Below, piece after piece: positions 15,211 to 24,542 of a stretch of 64,000 nt of DNA (the first letter of the stretch is position 1; every line of letters starts with the position of its first letter). A program made the translations under genes and the position numbers. A model generated the notes under the pieces. The model saw only the letters and a list, made by a program, of their open reading frames with translations. It did no database searches and was not told the DNA's origin. Source of the stretch: Nothopassalora personata (taxonomy: Eukaryota > Ascomycota > Dothideomycetes > Mycosphaerellales > Mycosphaerellaceae); contig CM066291.1 in assembly GCA_033816765.1 (NCBI GenBank), positions 3,348,001-3,412,000 of the forward strand. Reading direction: 5' to 3'.

Positions 15211-16187
15211 ATGACAATCATTGCCTCTGTCTGTGAAGAGCTCAGACAGAAATACAGCCCACGCGACGTAAGCTCTTCGCACGACTGATTCAATAGTATT
15301 TATCAGACGCCCTCCTCACACTCCACGTAACGAGTGCAGGTCACGTAGCAGACATCCGTACGACCTACGGTGGACCAGTGAAGACTGCCCAATCATTGAT
15401 GCTTCGCAGACTCAATCCCAGGTCGCATCACAGGCACAAACCGGATCGTCGCTCCAGTCAGCACAGTCCTCTACCTCCACACAGAGCATGATCCAGGAGA
15501 ATCCACACATGTTTCTGCCAATGTCCCTCAAGACCGCGACTTACCGGCCGATCGACACTGGACAGAGGTCGTGCCGCCCGGGAGTGTCGTAGTGATGCAG
15601 GCTGATGTAGCGGATCCCGATGGTCCGACATCGATTGCTGGGCGCCTTGGCGACATTGTGGCGAGTCGGTATAAGGCTCGAGGTGAATAATCGTAGTCAA
15701 TGAGAAGAAAGGGACGGTGCACTGAGATTAGCCCAGGTGTTCAAGGCGCAGTAATCGACGGTCGAAGCTGCGACGTTGGTGGTTGTGGGAAGTTATGCGA
15801 AGCGCAAAAAAGCTAATTTCTGTTGTTGCGACGGAAAATTTGTAGTTTTCTCGAAAGGGTTGATTGACGAGTGTTGGGACTGGGTTGTCGTTGAAGCCTT
15901 GAGCTGTCGATGTGCGTACCGAGATTCTCCAAGGCTCAATGCCTGATCGAGAATATTAGGTTCTCGTCAAGATCGGCCCAGTCATCGTCAACCCTGGTGA
16001 AATTATTTGCGTGGACGAGGCTGAGCAAGTTGTTGCTGTTATTCCACGAGATAGGTTGGAAGAGGTCATGGACATTCTGCCCAAGCTCAAAAAGGCGGAT
16101 GATGCGATTTTGAAGGATGCGCAGTCGGGCGTGGATCTGAAGACGCGTTTTGAGGCGCATAGGGATCATTATACGCGCTTTCACTGA
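15211..16187 (+). pseudogene. Decayed RraA/HMG-aldolase-like gene
   Basis: Consecutive translations match the RraA-like fold (regulator of RNase activity / 4-hydroxy-4-methyl-2-oxoglutarate aldolase family). The N-terminus is at 15211 (EELRQKYSPRDVS), then SDALLTLH and, after a frame change, RIVAPVSTVLYLH and EVVPPGSVVVMQ; a 54-bp intron (GTGAAT...CCCAG, starting about 15682) leads to VQGAVIDGRSCDV. The C-terminus is KIGPVIVNPGEIICVDEAEQ, then VVAVIPRDRLEEVMDILPKL, ending at TGA 16185. In the C-terminal frame there are three stops, TGA 15861, TGA 15900 and TAG 15957, around the conserved TSVGTGLSLKP and AVDV segment; the first two fit Arg/Trp codons changed by C-to-T or G-to-A. The stretch after GRSCDV is also frame-shifted. 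Known members are divalent-metal aldolases or lyases. This copy cannot make a full protein. Confidence 0.72.
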
Positions 16188-16908
16188 AGCTGGATATATG
16201 CCTTTTAGCGTAAAAAAGCATGATGAGGCGGAGATCGAGTCTGACGCTTTGGGTCGGCAGAACGTTTCAAGTGGTCGAATATGCTCCTGCGGCAGTGGCG
16301 GGATCCTGACCGTGTCGTTATGCCTATCATTGACGTGACTAGAGGTTCCAATGGACAGCGAGGGCAATTGTCTGGTGTTAATATGCTTTCAGTGTTGAGC
16401 CAATCAAAAACTAAGTGGCCCGTGCGTCATTGTTGACATCCATTGCAGGTCGACCTTCCCTGTCTCCTTCTTCTTTCGCTACCATTCTCGACACTCACTT
16501 GTGCGAATACAAGTGATACTGACGGGCTTTCGTACAAGCCATACTGGCTCACATGAGCTCAGATGTACGCTCCATAGGACGGGGCAAAAGCTGTTTGGTC
16601 GCTACACGAGCTGAACGCATCCGCCAAACCGATGAGGCACAGCACGTTGTGCAACCTTGCCTGATAACGATCATGGCGTCTTCTATGCCCTCGTATGAGA
16701 CTTTGATTTGTTCTAGTTCTTTCAGCAGTTGCTGGGTTCGCGCTCCATCGCACTTCAGTATTTGAGCCGCTTCATGTCCAACACAACTGACGAGTCTGAC
16801 CTATAGGCACAGCAAGATCGTATAAGATCGAAGACTCTGACAGCTCACTCACCCGGGCAACATAGCGCCAGACCTAGCAACAGCAGACCGTGCCCAGCAA
16901 ACACCAGA
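16188..16908. other. Intergenic between two relics
   Basis: No gene, repeat or signal recognised. Confidence 0.4.
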
Positions 16909-17656
16909 ATGAACGTCTTCAAGTCCGGGAGCTTCGACCAGGGCGTCGAAGATCTCTTACTCGGATGGCATGTGCCCGGACCGGCTCTTGCTGTGGTCAA
17001 GAATAGCAACATAGCATCGAAAGGATTCCGCTGTGCATCGATTAAGCCTTCGAAGCCATGCACACCGGACACAATCTTTGGCATTGCTTCCTGCTCTAAA
17101 TCACTGACGGCTGCGTCCGTAGCCATGCTGGCAGATGGGAAAAACCCATTCCACATGTGCAATGAGACAGCAAGATGTGCGAACTCTCACTGGACGACTC
17201 CGTCATGTCGAAGGAGGAGTAAAACCAGAGACATCACGATCGAGGATGTTCCAAATCACCGGACTGGTCTGCCATCGCAAGTGGACATCGCCGCAAACGT
17301 TTGGAGCAAGTCACTGATGAATGGGGCGTCAAAGCAGAACATCCAGACTACGCGAAGAGAGTGTACGAAGTCTGGAGATCAATGCGCCAATCAGAGCAAA
17401 GTGGCAATACTGTAACATGATGTTCACTGTGGCCACTCACTTGATCGAAACGCTCGGTGGCGTGACCTTCGAAGATTACCTCCACAAACACATCTTCCGA
17501 CCACTGGACATGCCATCGTCCAACCCGAGGTTCTTGCACACAGATAGAGCTCGTGCGTCAGGGTCGATGGTCTCGGGCAGTGGTTCGCCAACCATCGCAA
17601 CAACGGACCAAATTCTGCACCTTTACTTCGTCACCAAGCAATTACACACGTCCTGA
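16909..17656 (+). pseudogene. Decayed serine beta-lactamase-like hydrolase
   Basis: The frame from ATG 16909 matches the start of the fungal beta-lactamase-related (class C/PBP-like, PF00144) family: WHVPGPALAVVKNSNIASKG, then PDTIFGIASCSKSLTAASVA with the nucleophile motif SxxK (SCSK). After about residue 80 the family sequence is split between frames: DDSVMSKEE lies in another frame and ends at a stop; DITIEDVPNHRTGLPS returns to the first frame; INAPIRAKWQYCNMMF and HLIETLGGVTFEDYLHKHIF lie in a third. At least three frame changes therefore separate recognisable blocks, and the C-terminal third of the domain is not found downstream. Short introns cannot account for all of these. Intact relatives are about 500-570 residues, esterase or D-aminopeptidase-like. 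Confidence 0.72.
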
Positions 17657-18606
17657 TTCGACCTCGAAGTCTTTGCTGTCGTGGGTCTCAAACTCGTCAG
17701 TCTTGGCAGATACTGTCGGGCAGGCAACTCGATCTAACCAGTTATCATACAGTATCTGCCGTGAGTCTACATCTCTAACGTTACCGCCGACCCGGTATCT
17801 GGCCATGGTGATTCCTGGTCGTTCCCCCAATTGTGGTTCCGATCAGCGCACCGGTACGGGCTCATCCATCAATCCCGACAGAATATGATGCACAACGACA
17901 TGGATGCATCACACCTCGTGCGTCTCTCGCACCTGTACCTCTCTTGCAACACATGCGACAATGAGGGCATCTTTGTATGATCATCCTCCTCTTGTAACAC
18001 GCGACTCCACACTGCAGCGACAAGATCTGGGAAGGATCTGCTTTATACAACGGCCGCTCCAAGGATTGTCACAAGTTTGGCGCAAGCTGGGCAGCTTAAA
18101 GGTGCGGCAACCTTAAACTAAACCTAGCTGAGCACGGCCGAGGCTCAACGAATTGCAGCCCGTCTTGCCACCCACCAGGAGGTGTCGCCACTCCACGAAA
18201 CAGCTTCTTTGCGCGAGAGCCGTCCGTGTGTGGTGCAGGCACAACAATTGACTTCATGGCGCAGCCATACGCTGTCGACTACCGATATGCGGATCAATAG
18301 CAGCACGTCGGGTAGTGTCTTGCGGGGTCTGAATGGCTGGTAAGCCTACGCGAATGTCTTATTACACTTCCCGTCTTGTTGTCCTTGACTCCATGTGGTT
18401 TCACAGGGCCATGGAGGAGGCAGATCGCAGCGATATCCCTGCCAGGTAACAGACGGAAGGCCAGACACGCAGGCACCGCATAGGAAGACTTTATCAAGCC
18501 GCTCAACACCCAGGACGCAGGAGTGGCTTCTTCCAAGCGGAAAAAGATAAACCTGTGGCCACTCAACAACATACGCTGGACAGATTGCCGTAGCACAGAA
18601 CGCGAC
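17657..18606. other. Intergenic, MFS 5' region
   Basis: Probably contains the eroded 3' part of the beta-lactamase-like relic (to about 17.9 kb) and the MFS promoter. No further feature recognised. Confidence 0.4.
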
Positions 18607-20495
18607 ATGGATTCCAATGATTTCGCGAAGCCTCACGCCGAGCTTGTTGCCCGACCTGCAGCTTCGCTCCGCAGCGTGTCCAGCTTCCAACGCGACTACG
18701 GCAACACCAGCGAGGAATCAACCCGCCGTGAAAGAGAAAAAGGTTTCACACATGATCTCGCGCGCGAGGTGGAGAAGTCACGATATGTATATGCAGAGCG
18801 GTCGAATAGTGGTACGTCGCTTGGAGATGACGAGAAAGCACTGCGAAATACCGACACAAGCGATATACAACTCAAAACTTTCGACCAAGCGACGGATGGC
18901 CGACTGTACCGAGATGATGGCAGCGTCGTGCTGCAGCCAGCACCTTCACAAGATCCACGGGACCCCTTGAATCTCCCCATGAGACGGAAAGCTATAGCAT
19001 TGATATCGTTGTGTTTCTTTGGCGCGCTTGCTGCATCGGCAGAGTTGATCCTAGGAGCCATGCTGCCAGTCTTCGCTCTGGAGTATGCTGGCATCGACCC
19101 GAAGTTCTTGGTGCCATTCACCAAGTCTGGAGGTCTTCCAGCTGGCAGCGATCCGCTGAAGTACTTGGAGAATCTGCCGAATTCTCCGCCGATCTGGAAG
19201 ATCTACCTGCTCGCATCACTACCAGTGCTAATGATGGGGATTGCGAACCTGATTCTCATTCCAATGGCTATCTCGATTGGCCGAAGATCGGTGGTCATCT
19301 TCTGTGGCGTGGTCGCCATTGCTGGAGCGGTCTGGGCAGGGCACAGTCAATCGTTGGGCTCGCATCTTGGTGCAAGATGTATCCAGGCACTTGGTGCTGG
19401 GACCGTCGAGAGCCTGATTCCATTCATTATCCAGGACTTGTGCTTCGCGCATCAGAGGAACACTTGGATGTCAACGGTGTTTGCGGCGCAGGGTATCATC
19501 ATCATTGTTCTGGGGATTGCGTCGCCATACATTATTATCTGTGAGTATCTCAGATGACCACATTATGCTAGCCTGAAACTGACCATTCCATAGACATGAG
19601 CTGGCGCTGGATCTACGACATCACCGCTGCCGTCGCAGGCTTCTTTCTCCTTGGCGTAATCCTCTTCCTCCCTGAGACTCGCTGGCACCGCACGCGCTCA
19701 GAGATGAATGGTGTGCCCCGGATCGAGTCGCAGGCATACCACCCGCCACGAACCCTGAAGTACGACCTCGCCCTTACCAACGGTCCCTGCGAATGGCGAA
19801 AGGGCTGGCTCGCCTTTGTCGACACTCTAAAGACATTCTTCTACCCTCAGATCTTCTTCATTACCATGCTCAACAGCGTGATGATCGCCGCAGCATTAGC
19901 AGCCGGCTACACAGCCGCTCCAGCACTCCTTACTAAACCCTGGTCATGGCAGTTCTTACACATTGGCCTATGTCTGATCCCACTTCTTATCGCCGCAATC
20001 TTCGTCGGCGGCCTGACGGGCTACTTCGCAGACTGGACTGCAAACTATGTCGCCAAGAAGCGCGGCAAGCGGATTCCAGAGAATCAACTTCTAAACCTCA
20101 TTCTTCCCACATTGTGCGCACTGATTGGCTCCATTTTATTCGGCCTCTCCGGCGACAACCAGGAGAAGTACTCCTGGGGCGTCTTCCTGCTCGGTCTAGG
20201 TCTGATGGCTTTCGGCTTCCTTGGTGCGAATACTGTGGGTGCCGTCTACGTCCTAGAATGCTACCCTCACCTGGCTGGTCCGGCATTGGTCAATATTGCT
20301 AGTTTCAGGTGTTTGGTGGCATTTGTGCTGTCGTTCCAGGTAAGCGATTGGGTTGCGAACTTCGGATACTTAAATTCCATGATGATCTATACGGGTATCA
20401 TAGCGTTCTTTGGACTTTTGATCCCAGTGGTGTATCGTTGGGGTCCGGCGTGGCGAAAACGATGGCCGGCGGAGAGGTTGGGAGAGGGGTTTTAA
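18607..20495 (+). CDS. MFS transporter (DHA1-like)
   Basis: Two exons, 18607-19540 and 19594-20495, give 611 residues; the 53-bp intron (GTGAGT, CTGAC branch, TAG) splits a Tyr codon within PYIIIYMSWRWIYDI. I chose ATG 18607 (MDSNDFAK); an in-frame ATG at 18523 adds 28 residues. A charged cytoplasmic N-terminus of about 110 residues ends in QDPRDPLNLPMRRKAIAL, the usual lead-in to helix 1 of fungal drug:H+ antiporters. About twelve hydrophobic segments follow, with LGARCIQALGAGTVESLIP (the motif C region), SWRWIYDITAAVAGFF and FLPETRW before the central loop. The second half has LLIAAIFVGGLTGYFADW and GANTVGAVYVLECYPHLAGP. Probably a plasma-membrane exporter; substrate unknown. Both neighbours upstream are relics, but this gene reads intact. 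Confidence 0.88.
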
Positions 20496-22334
20496 GAGCA
20501 TGATATGTACTTGGGAGCTGATGCATCATGACTTGACGAAAATCATGGTGATATACATTTCATAGAAATACAGCCAAGATGACTTTTTTCTACAAGCTGA
20601 GATGCACAACATCGCTGTGATTATCTTCCTCTTCCCTCCATTCCTCCCTTCCTGGGCTAATTAGTCCACAGCGCGCGCGAATCACCCCCAGCTGCGCACT
20701 TTAACCCTCCGTCTGCGGGCTTTTCTTTGATTCGAAGAGCCGGCATTGACAGAGTAAATGTTCGCCGAACTCGGCCGCTATACGGAAATTGCCGAAAGAG
20801 AGATCCATTGTGTAATGATAGGCAGACCTGTGTGCTCACAAAGCTATATATGAGCCCCTGGCGAGGGTCATCTCTGGACCAGGCGTGTATGAGCCGAGAA
20901 TTGGCTTTGACTGATCTTGATCGTCTCTAGGCCAGGACACTGAGAGAAATGGGCTGGCTGACAAAGTCTATGAGCAGATTGGAAATGTTTGCTTCGGCGA
21001 TGATGGCTGCCGCCCATCCATGCATCATGTAAGATACGTTCAAAGCAATCTGGTGTTGTGCTATAGCCGCTGAGAGCTCATGTAATTCATCGTCCTGCTT
21101 GGGTGACCGCAATGGACTCCCAGTCCTGGAGGAACTTTCTGCCCGAGCAGCGGACCAAGACTACTATAGCAGAATTAGCGGCTCAGCCAAACTATGCCAA
21201 TACTTTGCAATCACTGAACTGCAAGACTGCAAGAGTTGGAGGCCTGTGCTGACGAGCAGCCAAGCCTTCGACACGTTGCTGCTGTGGATCGTGCTTGATG
21301 CGTCAGCGGAGCCAAGGCAGGACGATGAGCATATGCTCAAAATCTCCAGGACCCGCCCTGAATGGACCAGCGTCTCCTTGGGCTTCCGACGACCGTTTTT
21401 GCCTTCATGACAGAACGTCTCGATAGCCACGACCTATGTGTTGATTGTGGACGCATTTGTGAATCCGACATTACTTCTCTTGGCACGGGTCGGCCGTGCA
21501 AGAAATGTCTTGCATACAACCAGGCTGCTTTACAAGTCCAGAGTTGCTGAGCTGATGGTATCATGGCATAGGCGTACGGTTTTGTGGCTGAAACATGATG
21601 ATATGCAAGAGCAAAAGGACATGGAAGAACGATATCCCGAAGGACTCCCGTCTTTCTCCGCTCGGGCCATGACACCCCTGGACGCGTTCTCTCTCCTATC
21701 CTTCCTTCGAGCAACAACAACATTCCTAATTTACTACACGTGCGACACAGCATCCTCATGGACGACATCCTTGGTATTCTACGCAGCCACCAAAGCAGCG
21801 AGCGACTCCACCTATCAAGCCATCAATCGCAAGAGATACTTCGGCTTACTCCACCTCCAAGAGGATGCAACACTGTCAAGTCTCGATAATATCAGCCTGG
21901 GGTACAATAGCCATGAGAGCCAATACCGCTGTTTCCAAACAATCTCCACCCGACCGGTCTAATTTCTCGGATGTCCGTATCTCGTCTAAGGAGGAGGAGG
22001 AGCGGTGAAGCGGCATGATGTCAGCAGGTTTGTCAGTCAGTTCACACCAACGGCCTCATAGGAATACCAGTAGTGGTTATCACATATCCATTAGCGAGCC
22101 AAGGCTAGACTAATATCCTAGCTGAGTGGCCATGCCTCCTAAAACCTTTGAGCCATCGAATGACTTCGTCGAGAAGAGCCATGTGAGTACCGATGCTATA
22201 TCAATAAGGGTTTCGGATTCGAGCTCACAGGTCACCGTGATCTCCACGCTACCTCGGTAGACAGAACTAACGACCCCTGGAGCTGTAAGACGAGGTCGAG
22301 GTCACATGGTTCTTACTACTGACCACCTCTCACA
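20496..22334. other. Gene-poor stretch
   Basis: No certain gene. A plus-strand frame at about 21362-21550 has a CxxC...CxxC arrangement (LCVDCGRICESD, GRPCKKC) after LPTTVFAFM, and an overlapping plus frame 21438-21962 follows; these might be exons of a small F-box- or zinc-ribbon-like gene, but I cannot build a model. At 22132 an ATG opens MPPKTFEPSNDFVEKSH, followed by a good GTGAGT donor and a CACAG acceptor, yet the joined frame soon stops. Confidence 0.3.
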
Positions 22335-22574
22335 GCACTCTGGGACTACTTCCATGACACGGACAGTATACTGTGCCGCCGGGATATCGCTTACTGGAGG
22401 GATGGGAGAGTAGCGACCAGGCACTTCTCTGATATATACACCTCTTGAGATCTAAGTCGCGACGGGATCGCCCTTATGAAGCTGTGCCCAAACCACTAAC
22501 CATATCATGCGATATTCTTGGTGCGAGTCCGCGATAAAGACCTCTGGGACAGACTCACTCGTCAGCTCGCTTGA
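22335..22574 (+). pseudogene. Decayed coding segment, family unknown
   Basis: Eighty consecutive codons in one plus frame read as ordinary protein (ALWDYFHDTDSILCRRDIAY, WRDGRVATRHFSDIYTS, YHAIFLVRVRDKDLWDRLT) but contain two stops, TGA at 22446 and TAA at 22497. The two stops and the otherwise good composition suggest a relic exon. It may belong with the ATG and splice signals at 22132-22240. I do not recognise the family. Confidence 0.3.
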
Positions 22575-23485
22575 AAGTCAGAGTCCACGACACGATCGAA
22601 AGAAACTTCATCAGCAGATCAGCAGTCATTACGAACACAGGGAGGGCCATGGCACAACTTACCTCTCGGGGCCTTCGTTTGCTTGACGTCCCTCTTGCTT
22701 ATCAAGCTGATTTGCTGTCTCTCGAAACTTCTTCATGTTATTGTCAAGCTCCAAAGTGGAAGAAGTGTTTGTTAGGTCCGGAGGGGGGCATCTACCTCTG
22801 TGTCTGAGATGTCTGACATTGTTGAATGTTGACGACTTGCTGAGTCGGCAGGCTGTTGGCTCGCAGCCAGCTGGTATTGTGCATGTCACCAGTGTTACGA
22901 TCAATCAAGGGACAGGAAACGAGGGAGTCCTCGCAGTATCGTGAAGCGCCGCAGCGTTTCGCGCCCAAACACTGCCCTGGCGAGCTTACACCGTCACTTT
23001 GCGGCTGCTTGCAGGTGGACCAAAAAGTTTGACTTGGCTCGATATAGCGACATGTCAGAAAGCACAGCTATGTTGCATGCTCATGAGGTATATACATCGC
23101 ATGAGCAGATTGTACTCAAGCATCACCGGGAACCTTGACATCCAGACATCATGAACACTATTACCCTTGCGACAGCACAACTACGACTGGAAAAGTCGTC
23201 ACACACTATTATGGCAGCTGTACCGACGCTATGTGTAAGAGACAAATCCGCAGCCTGACCTCCCCCTTTCCCGCACAAATTCAGACAGGGTTCATCGACT
23301 TCACGGACTGGGGCCACCGACTGTACATTCTCCAGTCTTTCCCCCGTGCCCCAAGTCGTGCCATTCTGCATCGTCATCATCAAGAAAACCTTGCCCTTCT
23401 CCCCCCCCCCCTCCACAGTCTTCCCTACGACCTTCCCCTCGCCATACCACCCCATCTTCCAACCTCCCTCCCTCCTCCTCCTCCA
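22575..23485. other. Intergenic
   Basis: Short frames on both strands. A C/T-rich patch at about 23400-23530 gives misleading Pro/Gly-rich frames on either strand; no feature recognised. Confidence 0.4.
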
Positions 23486-24187
23486 TCAAAATACAACAAA
23501 CCCCACCACTCTCCCCTCCCCCATCTCCCTCGCCAGCGCCTGCCTCCTCCTCCAAGTCTTGAATCTCCTAACCAGTCTCTTGAAGAAACACCTAGACCTC
23601 TGACAACTCCGTCCAGCCAACTCAAGAGAATCCACCAGCCCTAGCCCTAGACTAGGCCGTCTTCTCCTGTACTCGTCGTGTAAATACTCTTCGAATGTGT
23701 AGCCGAAATCATCGGGAATACTCGCAGTCGAAGCCCTAGAGGGCGAGCAGACCATCGGGGCTGGAGAGGGCGTGGACGGATGGGGAAAGTAACTACTCCC
23801 GGACTCGGAGGGGATGCAGTGGAGGAAATCTTCGCCGCTGTTATAGGGAGGAATCCCAGCCCCCTCTCCCACATTGCCACCATACTCCATCGGCAGGACA
23901 GGCTGCACAGGACGATCGAGCGGTCGCGTAGAGCTTGTCGTCCGCGGTGGGAGTGGAGGTGTCCGCGGTGGGAGTGGAGGTGTCCGCGGTGGGAGTGGAG
24001 GTGGCTCGTTAAGATTGAATTTCAGGCAAGGCTCCATACCGTGACTATGATCCTGCTCCCAATAAGTCGTGCCCCGGGGCAGACGATCGTGCGGAATGTC
24101 AGAAGGCTCCGTAATGGAGCGGGAATCCCACATTTCCTCGTAAAGGTTCATGAAATCGTATTGAGGGCGGAAGGATGCGGTGTCCAT
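23486..24187 (-). CDS. Proline-rich hypothetical protein
   Basis: A 233-residue frame from ATG 24187 (MDTASFRPQYDFMNLYEEMW). Features: a proline-rich linker with three copies of a PPLPPRT-type heptad at about residues 62-83, encoded by three exact 21-bp tandem repeats; a Ser/Pro-rich middle (HPSTPSPAPMVCSPSRAS); a DDFGYTFEEYLHDEYRRRR stretch; and a very basic C-terminus (RCFFKRLVRRFKTWRRRQAL) that could bind membrane or nucleic acid. No signal peptide or transmembrane helix. PPLPPR is the shape of an SH3-binding ligand (inference). No homologous family known to me; the compositional order argues that it is real, but the 3' end lies in low-complexity DNA and may be misjudged. Confidence 0.5.
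   Translation of the reverse strand: MDTASFRPQYDFMNLYEEMWDSRSITEPSDIPHDRLPRGTTYWEQDHSHGMEPCLKFNLNEPPPLPPRTPPLPPRTPPLPPRTTSSTRPLDRPVQPVLPMEYGGNVGEGAGIPPYNSGEDFLHCIPSESGSSYFPHPSTPSPAPMVCSPSRASTASIPDDFGYTFEEYLHDEYRRRRPSLGLGLVDSLELAGRSCQRSRCFFKRLVRRFKTWRRRQALAREMGEGRVVGFVVF
23940..24002. repeat. Three 21-bp tandem repeats
   Basis: Three identical 21-bp units (each beginning GTCCGCGGTGGGAG on the plus strand) in register with the codons of the proline-rich protein on the minus strand, each unit giving one PPLPPRT-type heptad. Confidence 0.9.
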
Positions 24188-24542
24188 AAATCTAGCGTTG
24201 AGAATTTTTTTGTTTCGACACTTGGGGGCCTAAGTTCTCTGGACTTTGGACTGTAGCAGATGTGCTTCTGGGTTGTGTTGTGTGGTTGTGCGATTTTGGA
24301 TACTGGGAGAGAATTGGGAGATGATGCCGCACATATAAAGGATAGATCTTGACCCTCATGTCCTCTGTAGTCCTCAAGTCCTCAGCAAGGCTGAGGAATT
24401 ATTGAAACTGGGCACCAGTCGCAAGGCTGTAAAGCGTCAGTAGAAACATCAGAGCGATCAAAACACACCAGCTTGGCATCTAGAAAGTTTAGCTTGAATA
24501 GCACATTGCATTTCCCACTCATTGCTATACACCTCGCCGCGC
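24188..24542. other. Intergenic
   Basis: Lies between the start of the proline-rich gene and the end of the RBM25-like gene. No element recognised. Confidence 0.4.

Noticed and set aside
23135..23644. Plus-strand Pro-rich frame opposite the proline-rich gene
   Set aside because: Produced by a C/T-rich low-complexity patch; the other strand has the better-ordered protein.
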